A DNA stretch of 64,000 bases from Cryobacterium sp. (GTDB taxonomy: Bacteria; Actinomycetota; Actinomycetes; Actinomycetales; Microbacteriaceae): contig NZ_JAJAYI010000096.1 of assembly GCF_026786305.1 (NCBI RefSeq), positions 1 to 64,000 of the forward strand. The letters are read 5' to 3'. Below, one piece after another: positions 9,157-17,471 of this stretch. The notes under the pieces are model-generated. The model searched no databases and was not told where the DNA came from. It was given only the letters and a program-made list of their open reading frames with translations. The stretch's first letter is position 1. Each line of letters starts with the position of its first letter. The position numbers were made by a program, and so were the translations under genes.

Positions 9157-10974
9157 GTGGACAATCTTGCTGTGCTCAGCCTTCTAGCGCTGGCACCAAT
9201 TCTGGTGGTGGGTGTACTGCTCGCTGGATTTCGCTGGCCCGCCAAATATGCCATGCCGTTGGGCTATGTCATCGCCGTAATCGTGGCCCTCACAGTCTGG
9301 AAAATGGACATTCGGGGAGTTGCCGCTGCTTCCCTTGAGGGTGTCATCACTGCCGCGACCCTGCTCTACATCGTCTTCGGGGCACTCCTGCTGCTCTCGA
9401 CACTCACGGTCGGAGGGGCGATGGCTACCATTCGGGCGGGCTTCAACAACATCTCACCGGACCGTCGGATCCAGGCGATCATCATCGGCTGGCTCTTCGG
9501 TAGTTTCATTGAGGGTGCCTCGGGCTTCGGCACGCCGGCAGCCGTCATTGCGCCGTTGCTGCTCGCCCTGGGGTTTCCTGCAATGGCCGCCGTCATGGTG
9601 GGCCTCATAATTCAAAGCACACCGGTGAGCTTCGGTGCGGTGGGAACGCCCATCATTGTGGGAGTCGGCGGTGGTCTCGGCGGTGACCCGGCGGTAGCGG
9701 AACGTATATCCGTACTCGGTGTCACGATGCCCGAGTTCGTGGCGTCGATTGGATTCCAGGTGGCATTTATGCATGCGATTGTGGGGATACTCATTCCGCT
9801 CATTCTGGTCTGCATGCTCACGGGATTCTTCGGACCAGAGCGCAAATTCCGAGACGGGTTGGCGATCTGGCCGTTTGCGATCTACGCCTCGCTCGCGATG
9901 ACCGTGCCGTCCGTTCTCGTAGCCCGGTTTCTCGGGCCGGAATTCCCTTCGCTGTTTGGTGGCCTTTTCGGGTTGATACTCGTGATGTTCACCTCGAGCC
10001 GTGGGTTTCTCATGCCCAAGAGGATCTTCGACTTTGGCCCACGCGCCAGTTGGAGCCCGCGGTGGATGGGGACGATGGAACCCGCGAAAGCGGCGTCCGA
10101 CGGAACCGAGAAACGGATGAGCATCGTGAGCGCATGGGCTCCCTACGTTCTCATGGCCGTGCTGCTTGTCGGCAGCCGGGTTATCGCTCCGGTGAAAGAG
10201 ATTCTCACCGGCGTCGCGATTCCGTTCAACAACATCCTGGGCACCGACATTTCCACGGCAGTGCAGCCCTTCTACTCTCCAGCGTTTCTGTTGATCCTGG
10301 CGGCGCTCTTCGCCTACCCACTCCATCGAATGAGTGGCAAACAGATTCGCGAGACATGGAAGGTTTCCGGCAGACAGCTTGCGGGAACCGCCGTGGCGTT
10401 ACTCTTTGCGGTACCTCTGGTGCGTGTGCTGATCCAATCGGGACCCGACCTCAACGCTTCGGGTCTCTCAAGCATGCCTGTGACGCTGGCCGAGGGAGCG
10501 GCGGCCATCTCCGGAAGTGCGTGGCCTTTCATTGCGCCTTTCATTGGCGCACTCGGCGCATTCGTGGCCGGTTCCAACACGGTGTCGAACCTCACGTTCT
10601 CGCAGTTCCAGTTCTCCACGGGCAATGCCATTGGAGTCAGCCCGGAGCAGGTCGTTGCCGCGCAGGCGGTGGGTGGTGCCGGCGGCAACCCGATCGCCAT
10701 TCACAACATCGTCGCAGCTTCTGCGACGGTTGGCCTGCTGGGGCGCGAGGGAGATCTGTTACGCAAGACGTTCCTCGTCACCCTCTATTACTGCGTGGCT
10801 GCCGGGTCGCTGTCGCTCATATTCATCTACGGCCTCGGATTCAACCTCGGCACGATCATGCTCGCAGTGCTCGTGATCGCCTTGGCCCTCATTGTGCGCT
10901 GGATGCTGCGCCAGAAGGCGGCGGTTCTCTCACCAGAACCCAGCGCGTCTAGCGTCACCGCAGAACGGCCCTGA
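9157..10974 (+). CDS. L-lactate permease family (LctP/GlcA) transporter, probably glycolate uptake
   Basis: A polytopic inner-membrane carrier of about 605 residues with a dozen or more hydrophobic segments. Family motifs include [24 protein letters not shown] near residue 120 (given here by its core [10 protein letters not shown]), [13 protein letters not shown], and the late block [16 protein letters not shown] followed by [15 protein letters not shown]. In E. coli the homologues LctP and GlcA carry lactate and glycolate by proton symport. The GTG at 9157 is preferred because AGAGAGGA lies seven bases upstream; an ATG at 9136 overlaps that site. The surrounding glycolate/glyoxylate genes and the shared operator suggest glycolate as substrate, but lactate cannot be excluded. 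Confidence 0.9.
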   Translation: MDNLAVLSLLALAPILVVGVLLAGFRWPAKYAMPLGYVIAVIVALTVWKMDIRGVAAASLEGVITAATLLYIVFGALLLLSTLTVGGAMATIRAGFNNISPDRRIQAIIIGWLFGSFIEGASGFGTPAAVIAPLLLALGFPAMAAVMVGLIIQSTPVSFGAVGTPIIVGVGGGLGGDPAVAERISVLGVTMPEFVASIGFQVAFMHAIVGILIPLILVCMLTGFFGPERKFRDGLAIWPFAIYASLAMTVPSVLVARFLGPEFPSLFGGLFGLILVMFTSSRGFLMPKRIFDFGPRASWSPRWMGTMEPAKAASDGTEKRMSIVSAWAPYVLMAVLLVGSRVIAPVKEILTGVAIPFNNILGTDISTAVQPFYSPAFLLILAALFAYPLHRMSGKQIRETWKVSGRQLAGTAVALLFAVPLVRVLIQSGPDLNASGLSSMPVTLAEGAAAISGSAWPFIAPFIGALGAFVAGSNTVSNLTFSQFQFSTGNAIGVSPEQVVAAQAVGGAGGNPIAIHNIVAASATVGLLGREGDLLRKTFLVTLYYCVAAGSLSLIFIYGLGFNLGTIMLAVLVIALALIVRWMLRQKAAVLSPEPSASSVTAERP

Positions 10975-10979
10975 CGCAC

Positions 10980-11015
10980 AAGGGGGCGACAGTGGATGCG
11001 CCGCTGCCGCCCCTT
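10980..11015 (+). terminator. Possible transcription terminator after the permease
   Basis: AAGGGGGCGACAG pairs with CTGCCGCCCCTT across a loop of about ten bases, allowing one bulge and a G-U pair. It begins six bases after the permease stop. There is only a short T run, so termination strength is uncertain. Confidence 0.45.
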
Positions 11016-11208
11016 CTAGTGTCGCCAGGTCAGCGCCGGCAGATCTATGCCGAGTAGTTCGAGAGCGCGCGTAGAGCGTGACGGTGTTAGGGGTCAGGTT
11101 CAGCTCGCACGTGCCGCGTGCTGAGGGTCCGGTGGGCTAGAACGCCCCCACTTGGATCTGTTGTCGAACGCCTCGACCGGCCGCCTGGGAACGCCTGCGA
11201 CACATTTA

Positions 11209-11223
11209 TTCCACAATCTGGAA
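11209..11223. promoter_or_regulatory. Probable IclR operator, site E
   Basis: TTCC-ACAATCT-GGAA, an exact 4-7-4 palindrome in AT-rich DNA about 70 bases upstream of the glcD start. It completes the set of five similar sites placed before hyi, iclR, glcB, the permease and the glcD operon. Confidence 0.6.
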
Positions 11224-11293
11224 AAATACTTTCATTTTAATGCTGACTGATGGTAGATTGCTTTTATTCCCGGTCAAGAAAGGACCGCTCCAG

Positions 11294-12688
11294 ATGATTC
11301 GCAATGACGCGCAAACCCTCGACGACCTCGTGAGCTCGCTACCACCAGGAAGTGTTATTACCGACCCGGCCAGCATGGATGCGTATCGTTGGGATCGAGC
11401 CAATGATCCCAATGCTGGTATCCCTCTCGCTGTCGTCCGTGTCACTTCGACCGAAGAAGTGCAGACCGTGGTGCGGTACGCCGCTGAAACGGGAACGCCT
11501 GTCGTCCCGCGCGGTGCCGGCTCGGGTCTCTCCGGAGGGAGCACCGCTGTCCAGGGAGGAATCGTCCTCTCTCTAGATCGCATGAAGAGCATTGAGATTG
11601 ATCCGGTTACACGCACGGCCGTGGCCGGGCCAGGGGCGTTCAACGCTGAGGTGAAAGCCGCTGCGGCAGCTCACGGGCTGTGGTATCCGCCGGACCCGTC
11701 CTCGTACGAGATCTGCTCGATTGGCGGAAACGTCGCTACGAACGCCGGAGGCCTGTGCTGTGTAAAGTACGGGGTCACCACCGACTACGTACTCGGAATG
11801 ACCGTCGTCCTCGGCGACGGCCGGGCTGTCCGGCTTGGCGGGGCGCGACTGAAGGATGTCGCCGGACTCTCTCTGACGAAGCTTTTCGTCGGGAGCGAGG
11901 GCACGCTCGGGGTAATCACGGAGGTTCTGTTGCGGCTCATCCCGGAGCAGAGACAGCCGACCACTCTAGTCGCCACGTTCCCGACCCTGGGCAGTGCGAC
12001 CGACGCCGTTCTCGCGATCACGCGCTCGATGCGTCCCTCGATGCTCGAATTTATGGACCGCGTCACGATCAACGCCGTCGAGGACACCACTCGGATGGGA
12101 CTCGACCGGGACGCGGCCGCGATGCTCATCGCTCAGTCTGACGAGCCTGCCGGACACGCCGCCGTGGAGATTGGCCTCATTGAGGACATCTGCAACCAGC
12201 ACGGCGCAACCGAGTGCTACTCCACCGACGACCCTGATGAGGGCGAAGCGTTCATCGTGGCCAGGCGCATGGCGATCCCGGCCGTGGAGAAGCTCGGTGC
12301 ACTGCTCCTGGAAGACGTCGGCGTACCGCTACCGCGCCTCGGCGACCTCGTCAGCGGAATCGAACAGATCAGCAAGAACCGTGACGTCACCATCGCCGTC
12401 ATCGCACACGCCGGCGATGGCAACACGCACCCGTTGCTCCTGCTGGACCCGACGGACGACTTGCAACGGCAGCGCGCACACATCGCCTACGGCGAAGTGA
12501 TGGATCTCGCTATCCAGCTGGGCGGCACGATCACCGGCGAACACGGCGTCGGTCGGCTGAAGCTCCCCTGGCTGGCCGAATACCTCGGTGAGGATGTCCT
12601 CGAACTCAACCACCGAATCAAGAAGGCGCTAGACCCTCAAGGCATCCTCAACCCGGGAGCCGTCTTCGAACACCGCGAGGCACGCTAA
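11294..12688 (+). CDS. glcD: FAD-binding glycolate/D-lactate oxidase subunit (GlcD-like)
   Basis: It probably oxidises glycolate (or D-lactate) to glyoxylate (or pyruvate). The 464-residue protein has the PCMH-type FAD domain (VVPRGAGSGLSGG near residue 77; SIGGNVATNAGG near 145) and the C-terminal FAD-oxidase domain with HAGDGNTHPL and ITGEHGVGRLK. There is no iron-sulfur extension. I prefer the ATG at 11294, with AAAGGA upstream; an in-frame ATG at 11240 overlaps the candidate promoter. It heads a tight operon with glcG, etfB, etfA and a cytochrome b gene. GlcE and GlcF, needed by the E. coli enzyme, are absent, which points to ETF as electron acceptor. Confidence 0.92.
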   Translation: MIRNDAQTLDDLVSSLPPGSVITDPASMDAYRWDRANDPNAGIPLAVVRVTSTEEVQTVVRYAAETGTPVVPRGAGSGLSGGSTAVQGGIVLSLDRMKSIEIDPVTRTAVAGPGAFNAEVKAAAAAHGLWYPPDPSSYEICSIGGNVATNAGGLCCVKYGVTTDYVLGMTVVLGDGRAVRLGGARLKDVAGLSLTKLFVGSEGTLGVITEVLLRLIPEQRQPTTLVATFPTLGSATDAVLAITRSMRPSMLEFMDRVTINAVEDTTRMGLDRDAAAMLIAQSDEPAGHAAVEIGLIEDICNQHGATECYSTDDPDEGEAFIVARRMAIPAVEKLGALLLEDVGVPLPRLGDLVSGIEQISKNRDVTIAVIAHAGDGNTHPLLLLDPTDDLQRQRAHIAYGEVMDLAIQLGGTITGEHGVGRLKLPWLAEYLGEDVLELNHRIKKALDPQGILNPGAVFEHREAR

Positions 12689-13119
12689 TGACGCACCACC
12701 TCGAGATCCCGACGATCGCCTACGAGACGGCTGCACGCGCAGTCGCTCTCGCGATTGAGGAAGGTGCCAAGGTGGGCGTACGTGTCTCTGCGACCGTCGT
12801 CGATCCGAGCCTTGCCCTGGTGGCTTACGGGCGCGCTGACGGCACGACCCCGCACAGTGTTGAGACCAGCCGGCGCAAGGCGAACACCGGCGGCTCGACG
12901 CGCCGCCCGAGTGCGCTCCTGCCTCCCGAACTTGCGGTCGCGCTCGAGCACGGCAGCGGCGGCCTGCTGACGAACGTCGCCGGGGGAGTGCCCCTCGGCT
13001 TCGACGGGCTGCACACCGGCGGTCTCGGCGTCGCAGGAGGCGCACCGCACCAAGACGCCCAAATCGCGGCCGCCGTCCTCAAGGCGCTCGGCGCTGACCC
13101 TGTTCCGGTAGACGCGTAG
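12688..13119 (+). CDS. glcG: GlcG/HbpS-family protein (DUF336)
   Basis: A 143-residue cytosolic protein of the GlcG/HbpS family, whose better known members bind heme or cofactors; the role of GlcG in glycolate use is not settled. Visible family features are an N-terminal helix rich in Ala (AARAVALAIEEGAKVGV), SATVVDPSLALVAYGR, and the late glycine-rich part LGFDGLHTGGLGVAGG followed by QDAQIAAAVL. Its ATG overlaps the glcD stop by one base (TAATG), so it is coupled to glcD. The gap of 95 bases to etfB is the largest within this operon. Confidence 0.85.
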   Translation: MTHHLEIPTIAYETAARAVALAIEEGAKVGVRVSATVVDPSLALVAYGRADGTTPHSVETSRRKANTGGSTRRPSALLPPELAVALEHGSGGLLTNVAGGVPLGFDGLHTGGLGVAGGAPHQDAQIAAAVLKALGADPVPVDA

Positions 13120-13214
13120 TTGCCGGCGGTACCCCCGCCGCTATTGCCAGCAGCACGCACACACGCGCTGGCCCCCACGACACTTCAAGGTAGCAAGAGA
13201 TGGGAGGGTCCAGA

Positions 13215-13988
13215 ATGAAGATCGTAGTTCTGGTGAAAGAGGTGCCCGACACCTATGCGGAACGCCGGCTGAACCTGGAGACCGGGCTCGCTGATCGCGA
13301 GGCCAATGACCGTGTTCTCGACGAGATCGGCGAGCGCGCGGTCGAAGTCGCCGTCTCCTACGCCGAGTCCCACCCCGACACCGAAGTCACGGTCCTGACG
13401 ATTGGGCCACAAGCCGTTCCGACTTCCCTCCGAAAGGCCCTCGCCATGGGAGCCACCAGCGGGTTCCACGTACTTGATGACGCATTGCGCGGTGCCGATT
13501 TGACGCTCACGGCGGAGGCCCTCGCGAAAGCGGCCGAACGCATCGGCTTCGATCTCATCATCGCAGGCGATGTATCCACGGACGGCAACGCTGGAGTGAT
13601 TCCTGCCATGCTCGCAGAGCGCCTCGGCATTGCCCACGCCACAGCTCTGAATAGCCTTGAGATTTCTGAGACGGATATTGGCGGAGAACGAGAGACTAGC
13701 GGCGGAACGATCACCCTTACCGCCTCATTGCCGGCCATCGTTTCAATCACCGAGAGGCATCCCGACGCTCGTTTCCCGGGCTTCAAGGGCATCATGGCGT
13801 CGAAGAAGAAATCGATCGTCACCGTCGACCTCGCGGACCTCAATATCGACTCGGATGCCGATCTTCCCCGATCGATAGTAGTCGCCGTCTCGGCGAGGCC
13901 CGCCCGAAGCGCGGGCCTCAAGATCGTCGACGAAGGCAACGCGGGCCAGCAGCTCGCGGAGTACCTCGTCCAGAACCGGTTGGTGTGA
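13215..13988 (+). CDS. etfB: Electron transfer flavoprotein, beta subunit
   Basis: The AMP- and FAD-associated small subunit of ETF, which with EtfA carries single electrons from flavin dehydrogenases. The 257 residues begin MKIVVLVKEVPDT, typical of the family, with the nucleotide-binding loop DVSTDGNAGVIPAMLAERLG near the middle and FPGFKGIMASKKK near residue 190. The ATG at 13215 has GGGAGGG six bases before it; an upstream ATG at 13200 would add five unconserved residues and include that site. It lies in the glcD operon, so its dehydrogenase partner is probably GlcD. Confidence 0.95.
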   Translation: MKIVVLVKEVPDTYAERRLNLETGLADREANDRVLDEIGERAVEVAVSYAESHPDTEVTVLTIGPQAVPTSLRKALAMGATSGFHVLDDALRGADLTLTAEALAKAAERIGFDLIIAGDVSTDGNAGVIPAMLAERLGIAHATALNSLEISETDIGGERETSGGTITLTASLPAIVSITERHPDARFPGFKGIMASKKKSIVTVDLADLNIDSDADLPRSIVVAVSARPARSAGLKIVDEGNAGQQLAEYLVQNRLV

Positions 13989-13989
13989 A

Positions 13990-14976
13990 ATGACTGAGCT
14001 TACTATTGACCCTATTCTCGTCCTTCTCGACGTATCGTCCACGGGTGAACTCGCCACCAGCGCGGCCGAACTGCTGGGTGCCGCCGCACGAATCGGCACC
14101 CCGGTCGCGGTCATCATCACTCGCCCCGGGCACGGCCAGGATGCCGCAATGGCAGCCGGTGTGCAGGGCGCCCAGCGAGTCTTGGTTGCCGAAACACCTG
14201 AGGTGGACTCGGTGTTGGCCGCTCACATTGTCGACGGACTTGTCTTAGCGTACGAACGCGTGAACCCGTCCGCGGTTCTGATCTCCAACTCGATCGAGGG
14301 TCGCGATGTCGCCGGCCGTTTTGCAGTCCGCACCCAGAACGCGCTTGCGGTGGACGCCGTCGGTGTCGACTGTGACGACGAGGGGATCATCGTCCACCAT
14401 TCTGTCTACGGCGGAGCCTACGACGTGGACTCAGCGGTCACGTTCGGCACACCGGTGGTCACGATCAGGGAAGGCGGAGTCGAGGACCGCGCCGCTGCAG
14501 CGAACCCGATAATCGAATCTCTCGAGTACGTCGGAACCGGCCGCCGAGCGGCGACGATCGTGTCTTTCGCCCCGGAGCCGGCGAAATCGTCTCGCCCATC
14601 ACTTCGTGGCGCAACCCGCGTGGTTGCCGGGGGCCGCGGTGTGGGTTCCGCCGAGGATTTCGCCCTGGTCGAACAACTTGCCGATGTCCTCGGGGCTGCC
14701 GTGGGAGCCTCCCGAGTTGCCGTCGATTCCGGGTACGTGCCGCATTCGTATCAGGTCGGTCAGACCGGCGTATCCGTCTCGCCGCAGCTTTACATCGCGC
14801 TGGGGATATCGGGCGCGATTCAACACCGTGCCGGAATGCAGACCGCGAAAACGATCGTCGCGATCAACAAGGATCCTGAAGCGCTGATCTTCGAGATCGC
14901 CGACTTCGGCGTGGTTGGTGACCTCTTCACCGTTGTGCCGCAGCTGGTTTCCGCCCTGATCGCGACAAAGGACTAA
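13990..14976 (+). CDS. etfA: Electron transfer flavoprotein, alpha subunit
   Basis: The FAD-binding subunit of ETF (328 aa). The C-terminal FAD domain is intact: VAGGRGVGSAEDF, VGASRVAVDSGYVPHSYQVGQTG (core SGYVPHSYQVGQTG), then LYIALGISGAIQH and INKDPEALIFEIADFGVVGD. It starts one base after the etfB stop, so the two subunits are translated together. The next gene follows after five bases. This close linkage with glcD on one side and a membrane cytochrome b on the other suggests a dedicated electron-transfer chain. Confidence 0.96.
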   Translation: MTELTIDPILVLLDVSSTGELATSAAELLGAAARIGTPVAVIITRPGHGQDAAMAAGVQGAQRVLVAETPEVDSVLAAHIVDGLVLAYERVNPSAVLISNSIEGRDVAGRFAVRTQNALAVDAVGVDCDDEGIIVHHSVYGGAYDVDSAVTFGTPVVTIREGGVEDRAAAANPIIESLEYVGTGRRAATIVSFAPEPAKSSRPSLRGATRVVAGGRGVGSAEDFALVEQLADVLGAAVGASRVAVDSGYVPHSYQVGQTGVSVSPQLYIALGISGAIQHRAGMQTAKTIVAINKDPEALIFEIADFGVVGDLFTVVPQLVSALIATKD

Positions 14977-14981
14977 GGACC

Positions 14982-16526
14982 GTGGCTTCCCCCCAGACAG
15001 CGCGCCTCCAACGCCGAGGGCTGCCCCGAGTCAGTGGCGGGCAACCATGGCCACCCCTCCGCGCAGACCACGCTCCGCTCGATACCGCACAGGTCTCCGC
15101 TATCGGAGCCTCGGCCGCGACCGAAGCTGTCCCTTCGGGGGCGGATTCAGCCTGGGGTGCAGTCCGTCGCGTTCGCCGCGGACTGCCACGAGTCGCCGGT
15201 GGCGATCCGTGGCCCGACCAGTACGCGCCAATGCCCATAGCAACCGGCGCTGACACCTCCTGTGTGGAGGAGGCCGAGCCGCCCACGACCGTTGCCACGA
15301 CCGTTGCCTCGACAGTGCCAGCAGTCGAGAACAGCATCGTGACGAGTAGTACGGTTGCTTCTGCCCGACCACCTGTATCGCCTCGGCCTGATCACGACGA
15401 CGCTGATGTAGTGCTGCAGCGTCGCGGGCTGGCCAGGACTCCCGGAGGGGATCCCTGGCCACCGCGTCGAGCCGTTCCCACGATCACCCCCGCACCGGTG
15501 GCCGACGAACCGGCACCCACCATCACGGCAGCAGAGCCGATCGTCGCGCCCGAAACGAACGCGAAACCGGGGCCGCCTAGTCGCTCGTACCGTCTCCCAC
15601 CCCGGGAACCACGTCGCGAGCGGCGCCGCTTCCGCGGCCGCACTCTCCCACAGTGGGCGGGCATCGCAGTCATGGGAGGAGGCAGCCTCCTTGGGCTCGG
15701 AGCGTTAGCCGTGCTGATCGTGCGGTGGCTGCTCACCACTGATCCCCTGCAGAGCTTCCTCACCGACTATCCAGGTGAATATCATCTGCCCGAGTGGGCG
15801 CCCGTGGGCATCCCGTGGTGGCTGAGCTGGGCGCACTTCTTCAACGTGTTCCTGCTGGTGCTCGTCATCCGCTCGGGCTTCCGGATCCGCACTGAGACGC
15901 GACCGACAGTCTTCTGGACGCCCAAATGGAACCCGGAGCGAAAGATAAGCCTGACGATCTGGTTCCACCAGTCCCTTGACCTGCTGTGGCTGCTCAACGG
16001 CGCCATCTTCGTGGTGCTGCTTCTCGCCACCGGGCAATGGGTACGGATCGTGCCGACCAGCTGGGAGGTGTTCCCAAACGCACTCTCAGCCGGGCTGCAG
16101 TACGTGTCGCTTGACTGGCCCACTGAGAACGGCTGGGTCAACTACAACAGTCTGCAACAGCTGACCTACTTCGCTACAGTATTCCTCGCCGCACCCCTAG
16201 CGGCCGCGACGGGTGTTCGAATGTCGGGACTGTGGCCAAAAAACACTCCGCGGCTGAACAGGGTCTACACGATCGAGATGGCACGCGCGATCCACTTCCC
16301 GGTGATGCTCTACTTCGTGGTCTTCATCATCTTCCATGTCACCCTGGTCCTCGCCACCGGTGCGCTGCGGAACCTGAATCACATGTACGCCGGACAGGAC
16401 GTCGTGAACTGGACGGGATTCTGGATTTTCGCCGCCTCGCTCCTCGTCATTGCCGGCAGCATTTTCGCCGCACGACCACTCGTCATCGCCCCCATCGCAT
16501 CCTTGTTCGGTCGCGTCGGCCGCTAG
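14982..16526 (+). CDS. Cytochrome b-domain membrane protein with a repeat-bearing N-terminal tail
   Basis: A 514-residue protein in two parts. Residues 1 to about 210 are Pro/Ala/Thr-rich and probably disordered, with three copies of a RRGLPRVxGGDPWP motif at residues 9-24, 63-78 and 145-160. The rest has about five membrane segments and histidines in hydrophobic or helix-edge contexts (SWAHFF, WFHQSLD, AIHFPVM, IIFHVTL), resembling the diheme cytochrome b of formate dehydrogenase gamma/b561 type. The GTG start follows etfA by five bases. It likely passes electrons from ETF to menaquinone (inference). I know of no described function for the repeated tail motif. Confidence 0.8.
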   Translation: MASPQTARLQRRGLPRVSGGQPWPPLRADHAPLDTAQVSAIGASAATEAVPSGADSAWGAVRRVRRGLPRVAGGDPWPDQYAPMPIATGADTSCVEEAEPPTTVATTVASTVPAVENSIVTSSTVASARPPVSPRPDHDDADVVLQRRGLARTPGGDPWPPRRAVPTITPAPVADEPAPTITAAEPIVAPETNAKPGPPSRSYRLPPREPRRERRRFRGRTLPQWAGIAVMGGGSLLGLGALAVLIVRWLLTTDPLQSFLTDYPGEYHLPEWAPVGIPWWLSWAHFFNVFLLVLVIRSGFRIRTETRPTVFWTPKWNPERKISLTIWFHQSLDLLWLLNGAIFVVLLLATGQWVRIVPTSWEVFPNALSAGLQYVSLDWPTENGWVNYNSLQQLTYFATVFLAAPLAAATGVRMSGLWPKNTPRLNRVYTIEMARAIHFPVMLYFVVFIIFHVTLVLATGALRNLNHMYAGQDVVNWTGFWIFAASLLVIAGSIFAARPLVIAPIASLFGRVGR

Positions 16527-17048
16527 AGGGCTCCTGATTAGTCTGGTGCACTCAGTCGCACCTGCGGCCGGTGTCGGGGTGGTGGTTTAGATTGGTGTCA
16601 TACAGGGCCGTGAGGATGGTCAACGTCGGTTTGGGACGTCGAGTGGAGAGCGGGGCCCATGTGGCCGACTGGTTCGGCGTGCTGGTTTGCATTGGCGGGG
16701 GAGCCGTTTCTTCCGACGATCCTGACGTATTAGTGTCGCTACCTGGCGGCTGGCTCTGCGAACAGTGACGCGGCCCGCAGTATGGCCCTCTCTACCGCAA
16801 AGACGCGCATCGGCGTTCAGAAGGTCAAAGTTCTCGATGCTTCTGAACATGGCAACGCCGACCTCTCAGGTGGAGGCTGGCCCGACTTTGCGACGGCGTC
16901 GATTTCATGGCAGAATATGGGATTGTGCCGCTGCAGGACTCTGCCACAGGGGAGCCTGCACTTCGCGGCGCACATCCTCATACTGATTGCTTCGTTAGCG
17001 AAGCACCAAGCGTAGTCGACCTGTGGCGGGTACAGAGAGCGATACAAT
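16527..17048. other. Intergenic region of about 520 bases before rplS
   Basis: I find no credible gene; the open frames here are short and lack family features. The rplS gene usually follows trmD and rimM in related bacteria, but neither is visible, so this stretch may mark the edge of the inserted glycolate block. It ends in the rplS leader with a strong small hairpin. Confidence 0.55.
16988..17005 (+). promoter_or_regulatory. Hairpin in the rplS leader
   Basis: TGCTTCG and CGAAGCA form a perfect seven-base stem with a TTAG loop, 44 bases before the rplS start. Ribosomal protein leaders often bind their own product, and this hairpin could be part of such a structure, but no known L19 leader class is claimed here. 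Confidence 0.35.
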
Positions 17049-17390
17049 ATGCACATTCTCGACGCGGTAGACGCCCCATCGCTGAAGCAGGGTCTTCCTG
17101 ACTACCGGGCCGGCGACACCGTCAAGGTTCACGTCAACATCATTGAGGGAACCCGCGCTCGTATCCAGGTCTTTCAGGGAGTCGTCATCGGCCGCTCCGG
17201 CGAAGGCGTGCGCGAAACGTTCTGCGTTCGCAAGGTCAGCTTTCAGATCGGCGTCGAGCGTACCTTCCCGGTGCACTCCCCGGTCATCGACCACATCGAG
17301 ATCGTGACCCGCGGCGATGTTCGTCGAGCGAAGCTGTACTACCTGCGCGAACTGCGTGGCAAGAAGGCCAAGATCAAGGAAAAGCGCTAA
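17049..17390 (+). CDS. rplS: 50S ribosomal protein L19
   Basis: A 113-residue structural protein of the large ribosomal subunit, near the 30S interface. The sequence is strongly conserved: [14 protein letters not shown] near residue 21, [28 protein letters not shown] in the centre and [21 protein letters not shown] at the end (quoted in part). A weak GAGAG site precedes the ATG by eight bases. It is followed by lepB and rnhB, the usual actinobacterial order. Confidence 0.98.
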   Translation: MHILDAVDAPSLKQGLPDYRAGDTVKVHVNIIEGTRARIQVFQGVVIGRSGEGVRETFCVRKVSFQIGVERTFPVHSPVIDHIEIVTRGDVRRAKLYYLRELRGKKAKIKEKR

Positions 17391-17426
17391 CTTTCGCGCC
17401 AACCAAAGATCTAACCGGATTCTTCC

Positions 17427-17463
17427 CTGAGCTCCTCATCACCTAAACTGATGAGGAGCTCAG
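17427..17463 (+). terminator. Long perfect hairpin between rplS and lepB
   Basis: A 15-base perfect stem (17427-17441 with 17449-17463) encloses a seven-base loop. No T tract follows, so it is not a classic intrinsic terminator. It ends eight bases before the lepB start and its 3' arm contains GAGGAG, so in RNA it would also bury a possible lepB ribosome binding site. It may attenuate lepB, protect the rplS message from decay, or both. Confidence 0.55.
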
Positions 17464-17471
17464 GCGGTTAA

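Larger units (their letters stand above)
10975..11293. other. Intergenic region of about 320 bases before glcD
   Basis: It contains a GC-rich hairpin near 10980-11015 that may end permease transcription, then no recognisable gene, then operator site E and a possible promoter (TTCATT at 11231 with TAGATT at 11254) in front of glcD. Confidence 0.6.
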
